Of a stretch of DNA of 45,448 nucleotides, positions 18,342-27,005 are shown piece by piece. The translations under genes were made by a program, and so were the position numbers. The stretch spans positions 1 through 45,448 of the forward strand of contig NZ_KE386797.1 of assembly GCF_000428765.1 (NCBI RefSeq), read 5' to 3'. The DNA comes from Brevundimonas aveniformis DSM 17977. Lineage in GTDB: Bacteria; Pseudomonadota; Alphaproteobacteria; Caulobacterales; Caulobacteraceae. Numbering within the stretch: position 1 is the stretch's first letter; every line of letters begins with the position of its first letter. The notes below the pieces were generated by a model. The model was not told where the DNA came from. It made no database searches and saw nothing but the letters and a program-made list of their open reading frames with translations.

Positions 18342-19522
18342 GGACGCTGCCCTTGGCGGCCTTGCCGCCGGCCAGACGGCGCTCCCTCACCTTGAACCTG
18401 AATCGGCGCGCCGGGCTGAAGGCGGTTCAGGCCGCCCGCAACGATGCGGTCGCCCACCGCCAGCCCACCGGTGATCTCGATGAACCCGCCTTCGACCGAA
18501 CCCGTTTCAACCAGGACACGCTGGGCCTGGGCCTCGTCGCCCGCTCCGGCAATTCGATAGACGAAGGCCTGATCGGCTTCGAACAAGACCGCCGCCTCAG
18601 GCACGGCCATTGCCTGGCGCATACCTTCCTGAATTCGCACTCGGATCGACATGCCGGGCCGCAGACGACCACCCGGGTTTGGGAACTCCGCTCGGGCAGT
18701 CACAGCGCGCGTCGTCTGATCGACCCGCGTGTCGACCATGGCAATGGCTCCCTGAAAGCTCTCGCCGGGCAAGGCATCAGCGGTCGCGATAATCGGCGTA
18801 CCCCGGCGCACCAGCGACAGGTACCGCTCGGGCACCGGAAAATCGACGCGCACCACGCCGATGTCATCCAGGGTAGCAATCACGGCGCCGGGGTTTACCA
18901 GCGTGCCCGGCGTGACCGTCGACAGGCCGATGACCCCTGCGAACGGCGCACGGATAACCCGATCACCCCGGCGCGCCTGAGCAGCCTCAAGCGCGGCCTG
19001 GGCCGTCGCGACGCCCGACTCGGCCTGTTCGGCCTGGACCCGGGGTGCCACGCCCCGCTCAGCCAGATCGGTCCAACGGTCAAAGTCCCGCTGCGCCTGC
19101 GCCAGATTGGCGCGGGCGGTCAGGATACCGGCATCTTCTTCGCGCGCTTGCAGCTCGACCAGCGGAGCCCCGGCCCGAACAGATTGACCGTCGACGAACA
19201 GAACCCGCGTGATCAACTCGGTCGTTGAGGAGGTGATGTCGACGCTGCGGCGACCACGCGCCACCCCGAGGGCCTGTATCTGATTGACGAAATCACGCTG
19301 GGCGACACTCACGGCCTCGACGGTCTGGGCGCGACCGCCTGGCCCGCCGCGACCGCCTGGGCCACCACCCCCCTTGTCATCGCCGCCTACACTCAAGGTC
19401 CTGACGGCGACGGCCAGCGCCATAAGCACGACCAGACCGACGGCTGCGATCAGGAAAAAATGGCGTCTAGCAAAATTCACGAACGGCTCCCGGCGCGGCG
19501 AACGCGCGGTATAGCCGCCCAT
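18338..19522 (-). CDS. RND efflux periplasmic adaptor (membrane fusion protein)
   Basis: Links the RND permease to an outer-membrane channel. N-terminal membrane anchor (FFLIAAVGLVVLMALAVAV), then a Gly-rich linker, lipoyl/hairpin region (LQAREEDAGILTARANLAQAQRD ... shortened here) and beta-barrel (PFAGVIGLSTVTPGTLVNPG). 394 aa from ATG 19522; GTG 19480 preceded by GGGAG is an equally good start and would remove 14 residues. C-terminus is Arg/Gln-rich. Overlaps the permease gene by 4 nt. Confidence 0.92.
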   Translation of the reverse strand: MGGYTARSPRREPFVNFARRHFFLIAAVGLVVLMALAVAVRTLSVGGDDKGGGGPGGRGGPGGRAQTVEAVSVAQRDFVNQIQALGVARGRRSVDITSSTTELITRVLFVDGQSVRAGAPLVELQAREEDAGILTARANLAQAQRDFDRWTDLAERGVAPRVQAEQAESGVATAQAALEAAQARRGDRVIRAPFAGVIGLSTVTPGTLVNPGAVIATLDDIGVVRVDFPVPERYLSLVRRGTPIIATADALPGESFQGAIAMVDTRVDQTTRAVTARAEFPNPGGRLRPGMSIRVRIQEGMRQAMAVPEAAVLFEADQAFVYRIAGAGDEAQAQRVLVETGSVEGGFIEITGGLAVGDRIVAGGLNRLQPGAPIQVQGEGAPSGRRQGRQGQRP

Positions 19523-19548
19523 CCCGCGCCTTCAAACGCTCCTGTGAG

Positions 19549-20319
19549 CTAAAACCGTCGCCAGACGGCAATCATCGGCCCACTTTGTGCCGGCACCTCG
19601 CCTCGACCGGCCAACGCCAGCCGCCAGCCCGCCTGCAAGCTCCAGTTCCCATAACGTCGCACGACAGAACTCTCGGCGTTCACCCAGGCCACCTCCGGTC
19701 CTTCGACGGTGCGACCTGCGTAGACCTGATTGAGGATCATCCAGTTAGGGCCGAAATTTATGCCACCGGTGATGTCGAGGCGGTCTTCATCAGCGAGGCC
19801 GTCGCGGAACCGGCGCGCAACCTGAACCTCCACGAAAGCCTCCCGACCGCCGAACCAGTCCAGTCGATCACCATGACCGGCGAGAAGACGCAGCTCCCAG
19901 TCGTGCGACCCGGCCCCGGGTGCCGCATAGCCGGCATTGCGACCCTCTCCCGCATAGGCGTAGGCCGCGTACACACTCACCGTCGACCTTCGGGTTTCGA
20001 CAACTTGATAGCGCAGGCCGATCTCTGTTGGGCCAGCCCCTTCGTAGTCGGCAAACAGATCCTCGCCGCGTTGCCATTCCGCGCGCATTTGGAGCGTCAG
20101 CCGATCTGTCAGGCCGTGCTCGACGAAGATCGAGGCCATGTCGTCTTCGCGATCGGAGAACAATGGGCGACGGGTCCCGTCGACATCGAACCCATCCGAA
20201 GCCCGCATCTGTTCGATCTTAAGGATGACCTGGGTATCCCCCCGGTCCAATGGCCAGGCCCCGGCCAGGGCCACGCCCGGCCATGCCGTCGCAACCAGGG
20301 CGACGGCCGCCCTGATCAA
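19549..20319 (-). CDS. Exported protein, probable outer-membrane beta-barrel
   Basis: 256 aa with a signal peptide (AAVALVATAWPGVALAGA) followed by alternating polar and hydrophobic strands rich in Tyr, Trp and Arg (STVSVYAAYAYAGEG, YGNWSLQAGWRLAL) and ending WRRF, an aromatic C-terminus typical of outer-membrane barrels. Start is inferred as TTG 20319, overlapping the aldolase stop in TTGA; no better ATG or GTG keeps the signal peptide. No family recognised. It lies 26 nt before the RND adaptor gene and may belong to the same transcript. Confidence 0.75.
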   Translation of the reverse strand: MIRAAVALVATAWPGVALAGAWPLDRGDTQVILKIEQMRASDGFDVDGTRRPLFSDREDDMASIFVEHGLTDRLTLQMRAEWQRGEDLFADYEGAGPTEIGLRYQVVETRRSTVSVYAAYAYAGEGRNAGYAAPGAGSHDWELRLLAGHGDRLDWFGGREAFVEVQVARRFRDGLADEDRLDITGGINFGPNWMILNQVYAGRTVEGPEVAWVNAESSVVRRYGNWSLQAGWRLALAGRGEVPAQSGPMIAVWRRF

Positions 20320-21080
20320 GTGTCGTAGCCGGGCAGCTTTCGATCCAGCAGGCGCAGGGCCCCCGGCCAGGCCAGGGCTGAAACAAAGCCGATGCCCTTG
20401 CCTTGTTCCTTGGTGGCCGCCTGGGCGGCATCAGGTGCCGTCAGAATGCCATCCCGTCCGGCCGAAAGCGCCGCCACCTGCTGCGAGCAAGCCTTCTCGA
20501 GGAAGAAGATGCCCACCCAGGCCTCAGCCGCTGTCTTGCCGAGGGCCAGGGTACCATGGTTGCGCAGAAGCATGAGAGACTTGTCGCCCAGGTCCGCGAC
20601 CAGCCGCTCGCGCTCGTCATGGTCAAGCGCGAGGCCTTCATAGCCGTGATAGGCAACCTGGTTCTGCAACAGGCAGGCGTTCTGGCTGATCGGCAACAGG
20701 CCGTCTTTCTGGGCCGCCACCCCGACACCATCCACCGTGTGCAGGTGGATTACATAGTGGGCGTCTTCGACCGCAGCGTGGACCGCGGAATGGATCGTGA
20801 ACCCGGCCGGATTGATAAAGCTGGTCGTCTCCTGAACAACCTTGCCGTCCAGGTCCACCTTGACCAGAGACGAGGCCGTCATCTCTTCGAAGTACCAGCC
20901 ATAGGGATTGATCAGAAAATGGTGCTCAGGCCCCGGCACGCGGGCCGAGATGTGGGTAAAGATCATGTCGTCCCACCCGTGTAGTGCGACCAGCCTGTAA
21001 AGCGCAGCCAGATCGACGCGCGCCTTCCATTCGGCTTCTGAAACCTGGGCTTTCAGGTTGGCGACGGCCCCATCTGCCAT
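20316..21080 (-). CDS. Class II aldolase/adducin family protein
   Basis: 254 aa, class II aldolase/adducin fold. Candidate metal ligands are the His pair in VIHLHT and His in LLRNHGTLA; the N-terminal GWDDMIFTHISAR is the usual family start region. Such proteins include fuculose-phosphate aldolase relatives, but the exact substrate is not evident. ATG 21080 has GGAGGA 8-12 nt upstream, so I prefer it to an ATG 21 nt earlier. First gene of the presumed aldolase - barrel - RND - carbonic anhydrase operon. Confidence 0.88.
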   Translation of the reverse strand: MADGAVANLKAQVSEAEWKARVDLAALYRLVALHGWDDMIFTHISARVPGPEHHFLINPYGWYFEEMTASSLVKVDLDGKVVQETTSFINPAGFTIHSAVHAAVEDAHYVIHLHTVDGVGVAAQKDGLLPISQNACLLQNQVAYHGYEGLALDHDERERLVADLGDKSLMLLRNHGTLALGKTAAEAWVGIFFLEKACSQQVAALSAGRDGILTAPDAAQAATKEQGKGIGFVSALAWPGALRLLDRKLPGYDT

Positions 21081-21172
21081 ATCCGTGTCCTCCGGCGGCA
21101 AGCTGTTACGGCTGGAAAACTCGCGCCGCAGGTGATCGACGTCAAGGTTTCCGACCCGTTAACGGTGTTTTC

Positions 21173-22333
21173 ATGCCCTCGGCAGAGATTGTCGCCTTGT
21201 TGCGCGTGTGGAGGACCGTCTTGGCCGCTGTCGATCTCGCCTCATCGTCGAACCAGCACGCCGATGCCCTGCTTCGCCTCGCGCACAGCCGATCGCAGGA
21301 TGATCGACAGCGCCTTCTGATGGGCGTAGCCGACTTGGTCGAGGCCTCAGGCCAGGCTAATTCGGAAGTCGTGTCGGACCTGTTTCTGGTCCTGGTCGGG
21401 CAGGTCGAAACCGATATCCGCAAGGCCTTGGCAGAGCGACTGGCCGATGCTGATTGGGCCCCGCACGCCCTGATCAACATTCTCGTCCTGGACGAGATCG
21501 AGATTGCCCGACCGCTGATCGCCAAGAGTCCGCTGCTCAAGGATCAGGATTTGATCCGTGTCCTGCTCGAGGCCACCGTTGAGCACCAGATCGAAGTGGC
21601 CCGCCGGCCGCACGTTGGGGCCACCGTCGTTGATGTCATTCTGGACCGGTCCGAACCGGCGGTGCTGACCGCATTGGCCGGCAATGCCACTGCCGACATC
21701 TCCGAGCCCGGCTTTGAGCGTCTGGTCCAGGCGTCGCGACGGATCGCGGCCCTGCGCGCGCCCTTGATTCGTCATCCGCGACTTCGTGAAGAGCTCGCCA
21801 AGCAGCTCTATTCCTGGGTTGGCCAAACCTTGCGGCAAGCGATCGGCGAACGGTTCCGTATCGATACCGATGGGCTTGAGACAGCAATCGCGGCCTCCGT
21901 CCGGGCCGCGTCCGCGGGTGTCGCCCCCCCGCCGCAGCCGGCACCACAGGTCGATCCAGAGCGCGACGAAATGGAGCGACGTCTGATCGCCAAGCTCGAC
22001 ACCGCCGGCCAACTAAGGCCTGGGTACCTGGTCCGCGCGGCCCGTGAAGGTCGGGTCAGCCTGTTCGAAAATGCCCTGGCGGTTCTGGGTGGCTACTCGG
22101 TTCAGGATGTGCGCAAGGCGGTGGGTGCTGAAGGCGCGGAATTGCTGGCGCTAGCTTGCGCCTCAGTTGGAATCGACAAGGCGGTCTTCCCGTCAATGCT
22201 GGTCGAGATCCGCATCCGCACAGGCGGCAAGCCGACCATCGGGGCCCGCGACGCCCAGGCCACGCGCCTGTTCGACCAAGGGCCGGAGGCCGCCGCGCGG
22301 GCGTTCCGCCAGGCTCTCGACGCCGCTCGCTGA
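21173..22333 (+). CDS. DUF2336 family protein
   Basis: 386 aa, all-helical, Ala/Leu/Arg-rich, of the alphaproteobacterial DUF2336 type: helical repeats in which the pattern EIARPLIAKSPLLKDQDLI is characteristic. A Pro-rich linker (GVAPPPQPAPQ) near residue 265 divides it into two lobes. No membrane segments. Role unknown; the helical repeats suggest protein binding. ATG 21173 is chosen because upstream codons overlap the divergent aldolase gene; a 10-nt palindrome CCGTTAACGG (21156-21165) sits just before it. Confidence 0.85.
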   Translation: MPSAEIVALLRVWRTVLAAVDLASSSNQHADALLRLAHSRSQDDRQRLLMGVADLVEASGQANSEVVSDLFLVLVGQVETDIRKALAERLADADWAPHALINILVLDEIEIARPLIAKSPLLKDQDLIRVLLEATVEHQIEVARRPHVGATVVDVILDRSEPAVLTALAGNATADISEPGFERLVQASRRIAALRAPLIRHPRLREELAKQLYSWVGQTLRQAIGERFRIDTDGLETAIAASVRAASAGVAPPPQPAPQVDPERDEMERRLIAKLDTAGQLRPGYLVRAAREGRVSLFENALAVLGGYSVQDVRKAVGAEGAELLALACASVGIDKAVFPSMLVEIRIRTGGKPTIGARDAQATRLFDQGPEAAARAFRQALDAAR

Positions 22334-22378
22334 TCCCGGACGTTTGACAAGCGCGGCCCGAGCGGGCTTGCCTGCATC

Positions 22379-23149
22379 ATGGCTGCTGATCCCCGTCTCG
22401 CCTTCGTCTGTGTCGACCGCCCTGAGGCGGTTACGGCCCGTCAGATTCTGATCGAGACGTATGGATCAAACCCGGTCGATCAGGCCGATGTCATCGTAGC
22501 GCTGGGCGGCGACGGCTTCATGCTGGAAACGCTCCACGCCGCCATGACGGTGGCCAAGCCAATCTTCGGCATGAACCTGGGCTCGGTCGGCTTCCTGATG
22601 AACGATTTCGACACGGAGGGCCTGCTTCAGCGAATTCGGCAGGCCTCACCAACCGTGGTGCATCCGTTGGCGATGCGGGCGGTCACTGTCTCGGGCGAGG
22701 TGCACACAGGCCTGGCCATCAATGAGGTGTCGCTGCTGCGCCAGACGCGCCAGAGCGCCAAGTTGACCATCTCGGTGGATAGTCGGGTGCGAATGGCCGA
22801 ATTGATCTGTGACGGTATTCTGGTCGCCACCCCCGCCGGGTCGACCGCCTATAATCTGTCGGCCCACGGACCCGTCGTGCCCTTGGGTTCGGGTGTACTG
22901 GCCCTGACCCCGATCAGCGCCTTTCGGCCGCGACGCTGGCGTGGCGCGCTGTTGCCGCACACGGCGGCGGTCGCCTTCGATGTTCTGGAGGCCGACAAAC
23001 GCCCCGTCTCAGCTGTGGCCGATGACGTCGAGGTCAGGAACGTGGCCCGCGTCGAGGTATCAGAACGCCGCGACATCGCCCTCACCATGCTGTTCGATGC
23101 TGACCGGTCATATGAGGAGCGCGTTCTGGCCGAACAGTTCGCATCCTAG
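22379..23149 (+). CDS. nadK: NAD kinase
   Basis: Phosphorylates NAD+ to NADP+ with ATP. The family GGDG motif is at residues 43-46 ([13 protein letters not shown]), followed by NLGSVGFL, the conserved NE in INEVSLLRQ, and the C-terminal [21 protein letters not shown] block. 256 aa, compact form typical of alphaproteobacteria. Separate from the DUF2336 gene by 45 nt on the same strand. Confidence 0.95.
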   Translation: MAADPRLAFVCVDRPEAVTARQILIETYGSNPVDQADVIVALGGDGFMLETLHAAMTVAKPIFGMNLGSVGFLMNDFDTEGLLQRIRQASPTVVHPLAMRAVTVSGEVHTGLAINEVSLLRQTRQSAKLTISVDSRVRMAELICDGILVATPAGSTAYNLSAHGPVVPLGSGVLALTPISAFRPRRWRGALLPHTAAVAFDVLEADKRPVSAVADDVEVRNVARVEVSERRDIALTMLFDADRSYEERVLAEQFAS

Positions 23150-23203
23150 GAGTTCCTTAAGTCGGCTATGCAATATTGACGCGATCAACACTGGAGTCGC
23201 GTC

Positions 23204-23686
23204 GTGAGTAAGCCTGCTGAATTCATCCAACCGCCGAACACCCTTCGCCTGAAAGTGGGCGGTGCCGGCTTTGGTGGCATCGATGCGGCGGCCATCGCCC
23301 GGGCCGAGGCGGCCCTCAAGGATCTGTCCAGCCAGTTCGGCGACTGGCTGAACGACGAGGTCAGCAAGCTGGAAGCAGCGCGGGCCGAGATCAAGGCGAC
23401 CGGCGCGACCGAAGCCAATCTGATCCAGCTTTATATGCGGGCCCATGACCTGAAGGGTTTGGGGGCGACCTATGAGTTCCCGATCGTCACGCGCATCTCG
23501 GCCTCGCTGTGCAAGCTGATCGACGACAAGGCGCGCATGCACGCTCCGCTGTTCCTGATCGATGCGCACATCGACGCCATCAAGGCCATGGTCCGCGACA
23601 ACATCAAGACGGATGCCCACCCGGTCGGGCGCGTGTTGGTCATGGAACTGGAAGCCAAGACCGGCGAGCATCTCGCCGGCCTCTGA
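23204..23686 (+). CDS. Single-domain histidine phosphotransferase (Hpt)
   Basis: 160 aa. The Hpt signature with phosphorylatable His81 is seen in RAHDLKGLGATYEF. It would relay phosphate between a hybrid kinase and a response regulator; no such partner is encoded in this window. The N-terminal 40 residues precede the four-helix core and may be a docking tail. Start is GTG 23204. In Caulobacterales stand-alone Hpt proteins act in cell-cycle and stalk pathways, but which one this corresponds to cannot be told here. Confidence 0.85.
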   Translation: MSKPAEFIQPPNTLRLKVGGAGFGGIDAAAIARAEAALKDLSSQFGDWLNDEVSKLEAARAEIKATGATEANLIQLYMRAHDLKGLGATYEFPIVTRISASLCKLIDDKARMHAPLFLIDAHIDAIKAMVRDNIKTDAHPVGRVLVMELEAKTGEHLAGL

Positions 23687-23740
23687 CGGTTTTACTTCCG
23701 GCTCGACCCAGCTAGAAGCGGCCCCAGCACAGGAGCCGCC

Positions 23741-24208
23741 ATGACCGACCAAGCCCAGACCCTCGTTTTCACCATCGACACCGGCGACAGCCAGGGCGAC
23801 GTGACCATCGGGTTGCGCCCTGACCTGGCCCCGAACCATGTCCAGCGCATTGCCGAGTTGGCCAATGAGGGCTTCTATGACGGGGTGGTCTTCCACCGCG
23901 TGATCCCTGGCTTCATGGCCCAGGGCGGTGACCCGACGGGAACCGGAACCAGTGGCTCGTCCAAACCGAACCTCAAGCAGGAATTCTCGAGAGAGCCGCA
24001 TGTGCGCGGTGTCTGTTCGATGGCGCGCACGGCTAACCCGGACAGCGCCAACAGCCAGTTCTTCATCTGTTTTGACGACGCCCGCTTCCTCGACAACCAA
24101 TACACGGTCTGGGGCGAGGTCATCGACGGCATGGACCTGATCGACGCCCTGCCCAAGGGCGAACCGCCGCGCAACCCTGGCAAGATCGTCAAGGCCCGCG
24201 CCGAATAG
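23741..24208 (+). CDS. Peptidyl-prolyl cis-trans isomerase, cyclophilin type
   Basis: 155 aa, cyclophilin fold. Active-site signature FHRVIPGFMAQGGDPTGTG and the SQFFIC block (NSQFFICFDD) are intact. No signal peptide, so it is a cytoplasmic PpiB-like form. 54 nt after the Hpt gene. Confidence 0.94.
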   Translation: MTDQAQTLVFTIDTGDSQGDVTIGLRPDLAPNHVQRIAELANEGFYDGVVFHRVIPGFMAQGGDPTGTGTSGSSKPNLKQEFSREPHVRGVCSMARTANPDSANSQFFICFDDARFLDNQYTVWGEVIDGMDLIDALPKGEPPRNPGKIVKARAE

Positions 24209-24560
24209 GCGTACCGTGTCAGATACTGACGGACCGACAAGCTGACAAGCCGGATCAAGGATTTCAGTGCGTTGTGCGCTGCCGACCTGTCAGTGTCGCC
24301 CACCCCCGCCGGCTGAACCCGGCATGGTGGGGGCGCGAACGCGAGGGCCGCGCAGGCGCGGCCCGGCACGAATGAACCTCGTCAAAGATCGCCGTCGATC
24401 TGGCCCCGCGCAGGTCAGCGGACACCTCAGAGCGAGCTCACCGTGCCGAACCGCCCTAGTTCCATGACTTGCTGGGCGGGGTTTTGGGGAGATACCGACC
24501 ACCGCCTCACGGCCGCAGCGGACCCAGATCGGGTCAGTGGTCCAGCCTCAAGCGTTGCCC
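24209..24560. ncRNA. Structured non-coding stretch, possible RNA gene
   Basis: No believable protein frame. Strong secondary-structure potential: a perfect 8-bp hairpin GGGCCGCG-CAGG-CGCGGCCC (24345-24364), a nearby C5/G5 plus GCCGG/CCGGC hairpin (about 24302-24332), and CCGCCC/GGGCGG (24451-24456 / 24474-24479) followed by GGTTTT, which could end a transcript. I cannot match it to a known RNA family, and strand is unsettled (the terminator-like end suggests plus). Confidence 0.3.
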
Positions 24561-24566
24561 CGATAT

Positions 24567-24581
24567 ATTATCGTTGATAAT
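24567..24581. promoter_or_regulatory. Inverted repeat, candidate operator
   Basis: ATTATC-GTT-GATAAT, perfect 6-3-6 dyad in an AT-rich pocket 42 bp upstream of the -35-like TTGACA at 24623-24628. Looks like a regulator binding site for the secreted-protein gene; the regulator is unknown. A second short dyad GGTCC/GGACC (24598-24602 / 24618-24622) lies between. Confidence 0.35.
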
Positions 24582-24622
24582 GTAAAGCTGAGGCATTGGT
24601 CCGTCTTTTTTCGATATGGACC

Positions 24623-24653
24623 TTGACAGTTTCTTTTCGCAACGCACTATGTC
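24623..24653 (+). promoter_or_regulatory. Possible promoter of the small secreted protein gene
   Basis: TTGACA (24623-24628) is a perfect -35; TATGTC (24648-24653) is the best -10 but the 19-bp spacer is long. The start codon follows at 24693. Confidence 0.35.
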
Positions 24654-24692
24654 GCCGCGCCGTTAAGGCCCCTCATCTGGAGATTTCCCCCC

Positions 24693-25001
24693 ATGCGTAT
24701 CGCCTCCCTGGTGGCCGTTGCCGCCCTCGCCCTGGCTGGAGCCGCATCGGCCCAGACCGCTGGCACCACCCTCACGCTTCAGAACGGGGCCGCTGCCCCG
24801 ACGTCGCCGGTTATCGTCGATGGTGTCAGCTGGCGCTGTGACACGACCGGCGGCTGCGTCGGGACGGGTCGCGGTTCCGAGCAGCCGGCCAGCCGCGCGT
24901 GTCGCCGTGTTGTGGCTCAACTGGGTGCCGTCTCGGCCTTCTCCTGGCGCGGTCAGGCGTTGAGCGCCGCGCAGATCGCCACCTGCAACGCCGCGGCCTA
25001 A
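24693..25001 (+). CDS. Small secreted protein of unknown function
   Basis: 102 aa with a clear signal peptide (MRIASLVAVAALALAGAASA, cut after ASA). The mature part is about 80 residues with four Cys (SWRCDTTGGCVG, SRACRRV, ATCNAAA), consistent with two disulfides in the periplasm. I know similar short W-x-C plus C-x-G secreted proteins in Caulobacterales only as hypotheticals. Own promoter and a dyad upstream. Confidence 0.75.
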   Translation: MRIASLVAVAALALAGAASAQTAGTTLTLQNGAAAPTSPVIVDGVSWRCDTTGGCVGTGRGSEQPASRACRRVVAQLGAVSAFSWRGQALSAAQIATCNAAA

Positions 25002-25002
25002 C

Positions 25003-25035
25003 CGCCACAAACCTCTCGCGTGTTTGCGCGGCGGC
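25003..25035. terminator. Hairpin between convergent genes
   Basis: CCGCC (25003-25007) with GGCGG (25031-25035), and inside CAAAC (25009-25013) with GTTTG (25023-25027). It fills the gap between the secreted-protein gene and gltX and could work as a two-way terminator, though no U-tract follows. Confidence 0.35.
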
Positions 25036-26382
25036 CTAGCCGCCGCGAAGGCGCTCCAGGATCCGGTCCCGACCGATCAACGGCAGCAACGCCGCCATGT
25101 CGGGGCCGGCGTCCCGGCCCGTCAGGGCCTGGCGCAGCGGTTTGAACAGCGCCCCGCCCTTGGCCCCGGTGGCCTCTTTCACGGCATTGGTAAAGGCGGA
25201 CCAGCTCTGGGTGTCCGGCTCTGATCCGGCAGGCACAACCTCTTCGAAGGCGACGATGGCCGCCGCTTTGAAGGCTTCGTCCAGACGCGGCCCCTCGACC
25301 GTGCCGGTCAAGGTCTCGGCCCAGCCCCGAGCGTCGTCGAACCGGTTCAGGTTCTCGCGCACCGCCAGCCAGAATGCTTCCCCCAGATCCGCGCCCAAGG
25401 TGGCCAGACGCGGCTGTGCCGCCGCATAGTCCAGGGCGTGAACGGCCTGGGCGTTCAGGCGGTCGAGGTCGGCGGTGTCGTAGCGGGCCGGCGCGCGACC
25501 CAGCTTTTCAAAGGCGAAACCCCCGGCCAGCTCATCCAGCGAACCGACCAGTTCGACGGGATCGGAGGTGCCGATGCGGCCCAGGTGGCTGGTGATGGCG
25601 ATGGGCTCATAACCCTCGTCGCGCATCTGACCGACCGAGAGGGAACCAAGGCGCTTGGACAGGGCCTGACCGTCCGCCCCGATCAGCAGCGACATATGGG
25701 CAAAGGTCGGCGGCGTCGCCCCCAGGGCCTCGAAGATCTCGATCTGGGCACCGGAGTTGGTGACGTGGTCCTCGCCGCGCACGACGTGGGTGATGGCCAT
25801 TTCGATGTCATCGACGACCGACGGCAGGGTGTAGAGGAACAGGCCGTCCTCGCGGATCAGCACCGGATCGGACAGCGACGCGGTGTCGACCTCGCAATGG
25901 CCGCGCACCAGATCCTCCCAGACGACGCGCTTGCCTTCCAGCTTGAAGCGCCAGTGGGGTTTGCGGCCCTCGGCCTCGAGCTTGGCCTTGTCCTCGTCCG
26001 TCAGGTCCAGGGCGGCGCGGTCGTAGATCGGCGGCTGGCCGCGCGAGAGCTGAACCTTGCGACGACGATCCAGCTCTTCCTGAGTTTCGTAGCAGGGATA
26101 GAGGCGGCCGGCGGCCTTCAGGGTCGCGGCGGCGCGTTCATAGCTATCGAAGCGTTTGGATTGATTGTACCGCTCGCCCCAGGGTAGACCGAGCCACGTC
26201 AGGTCCGTCTCGATGGCCTCTTCGTTCTCGATCGTGGACCGCTCCAGATCGGTGTCGTCGATACGCAGGACAAAGACACCCCCATGCTTGCGCGCGAACA
26301 GCCAGTTGACCAGCGCGGTGCGGACATTGCCGACATGGAGGCGCCCCGTCGGGGACGGCGCGAAACGGACCTTGACGGTCAT
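25036..26382 (-). CDS. gltX: Glutamate-tRNA ligase
   Basis: Charges tRNA-Glu. Class I synthetase: HIGH-type motif is HVGN in PSPTGRLHVGNVRTAL, KMSKR-type motif is ALSKR in GQALSKRLGSLS. 448 aa from ATG 26382 (MTVKVRFAPSP); the longer open frame adds a non-family extension. The ALSKRLGS form is usual in one of the two alphaproteobacterial GluRS paralogues, so a second gltX may exist elsewhere (inference). Confidence 0.95.
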   Translation of the reverse strand: MTVKVRFAPSPTGRLHVGNVRTALVNWLFARKHGGVFVLRIDDTDLERSTIENEEAIETDLTWLGLPWGERYNQSKRFDSYERAAATLKAAGRLYPCYETQEELDRRRKVQLSRGQPPIYDRAALDLTDEDKAKLEAEGRKPHWRFKLEGKRVVWEDLVRGHCEVDTASLSDPVLIREDGLFLYTLPSVVDDIEMAITHVVRGEDHVTNSGAQIEIFEALGATPPTFAHMSLLIGADGQALSKRLGSLSVGQMRDEGYEPIAITSHLGRIGTSDPVELVGSLDELAGGFAFEKLGRAPARYDTADLDRLNAQAVHALDYAAAQPRLATLGADLGEAFWLAVRENLNRFDDARGWAETLTGTVEGPRLDEAFKAAAIVAFEEVVPAGSEPDTQSWSAFTNAVKEATGAKGGALFKPLRQALTGRDAGPDMAALLPLIGRDRILERLRGG

Positions 26383-26455
26383 GGGCCAAAACCTTGAAAA
26401 CGTAAGGGGCGCTAGGTCGCGCTCCCGGCCCGCCAAGTCAAGGCTGCGTGCGCAC

Positions 26456-26884
26456 TCAGTCGTCGCGGTGGACGCGCTCGCGGCGTTCGTGCCGTTCCTG
26501 GGCCTCGAGGCTGAGGGTCGCGGTCGGGCGGGCGTCGAGACGGGCCAGGCTGATCGGTTCGCCGGTTTCCTCGCAATAGCCGTAGGAGCCGTCCTCGATC
26601 CGGCGCAGGGCCTCGTCGATCTTGGAGATCAGCTTGCGCTGCCGGTCGCGGGTGCGAAGTTCCAGCGCCCGGTCGGATTCGGAAGATGCCCGATCGACCA
26701 GATCCGGGTGGTTGGACGTCTCAGCCTGAAGCTGGACAACAGTTCCGCGCGATTCACGCAGAATGTCATCTTTCCAGGCCAGCAGCTTTTTGCGGAAATA
26801 GTCGAGCTGTCGCTCGTTCATAAACGGCTCATCCACCGACGGCCGGTACTCGTCTTCGGGTGTCACAGACTTCAACGCCGACAT
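26456..26884 (-). CDS. dksA: RNA polymerase-binding transcription factor DksA
   Basis: Binds the RNA polymerase secondary channel and works with ppGpp. Coiled-coil tip has the functional DxxDxA motif (D61, D64, A66 in DLVDRASSES). The zinc-finger region is degenerate: only C104 remains (YGYCEETGEPISLARLDARP), the pattern of Cys-poor alphaproteobacterial DksA proteins. 142 aa. Has its own promoter upstream. Confidence 0.93.
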   Translation of the reverse strand: MSALKSVTPEDEYRPSVDEPFMNERQLDYFRKKLLAWKDDILRESRGTVVQLQAETSNHPDLVDRASSESDRALELRTRDRQRKLISKIDEALRRIEDGSYGYCEETGEPISLARLDARPTATLSLEAQERHERRERVHRDD

Positions 26885-26924
26885 TCAACCCCTCACGCCT
26901 AAGCGCCTCCCTGAGAGGAGGGGA

Positions 26925-26953
26925 CCTATAGGCGTGCCCATGAGTCGGTTCAA
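26925..26953 (-). promoter_or_regulatory. Promoter of dksA
   Basis: On the minus strand TTGAAC (26953-26948) and TATAGG (26930-26925) with a 17-bp spacer, about 40 nt before the dksA ATG. The leader begins with a short CCTC...GAGG hairpin. Confidence 0.55.
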
Positions 26954-27005
26954 TGTGATCGAACCTGACTGATCGCTCACGGCCACGAGGTGTGTCGTTT
27001 GGGCG

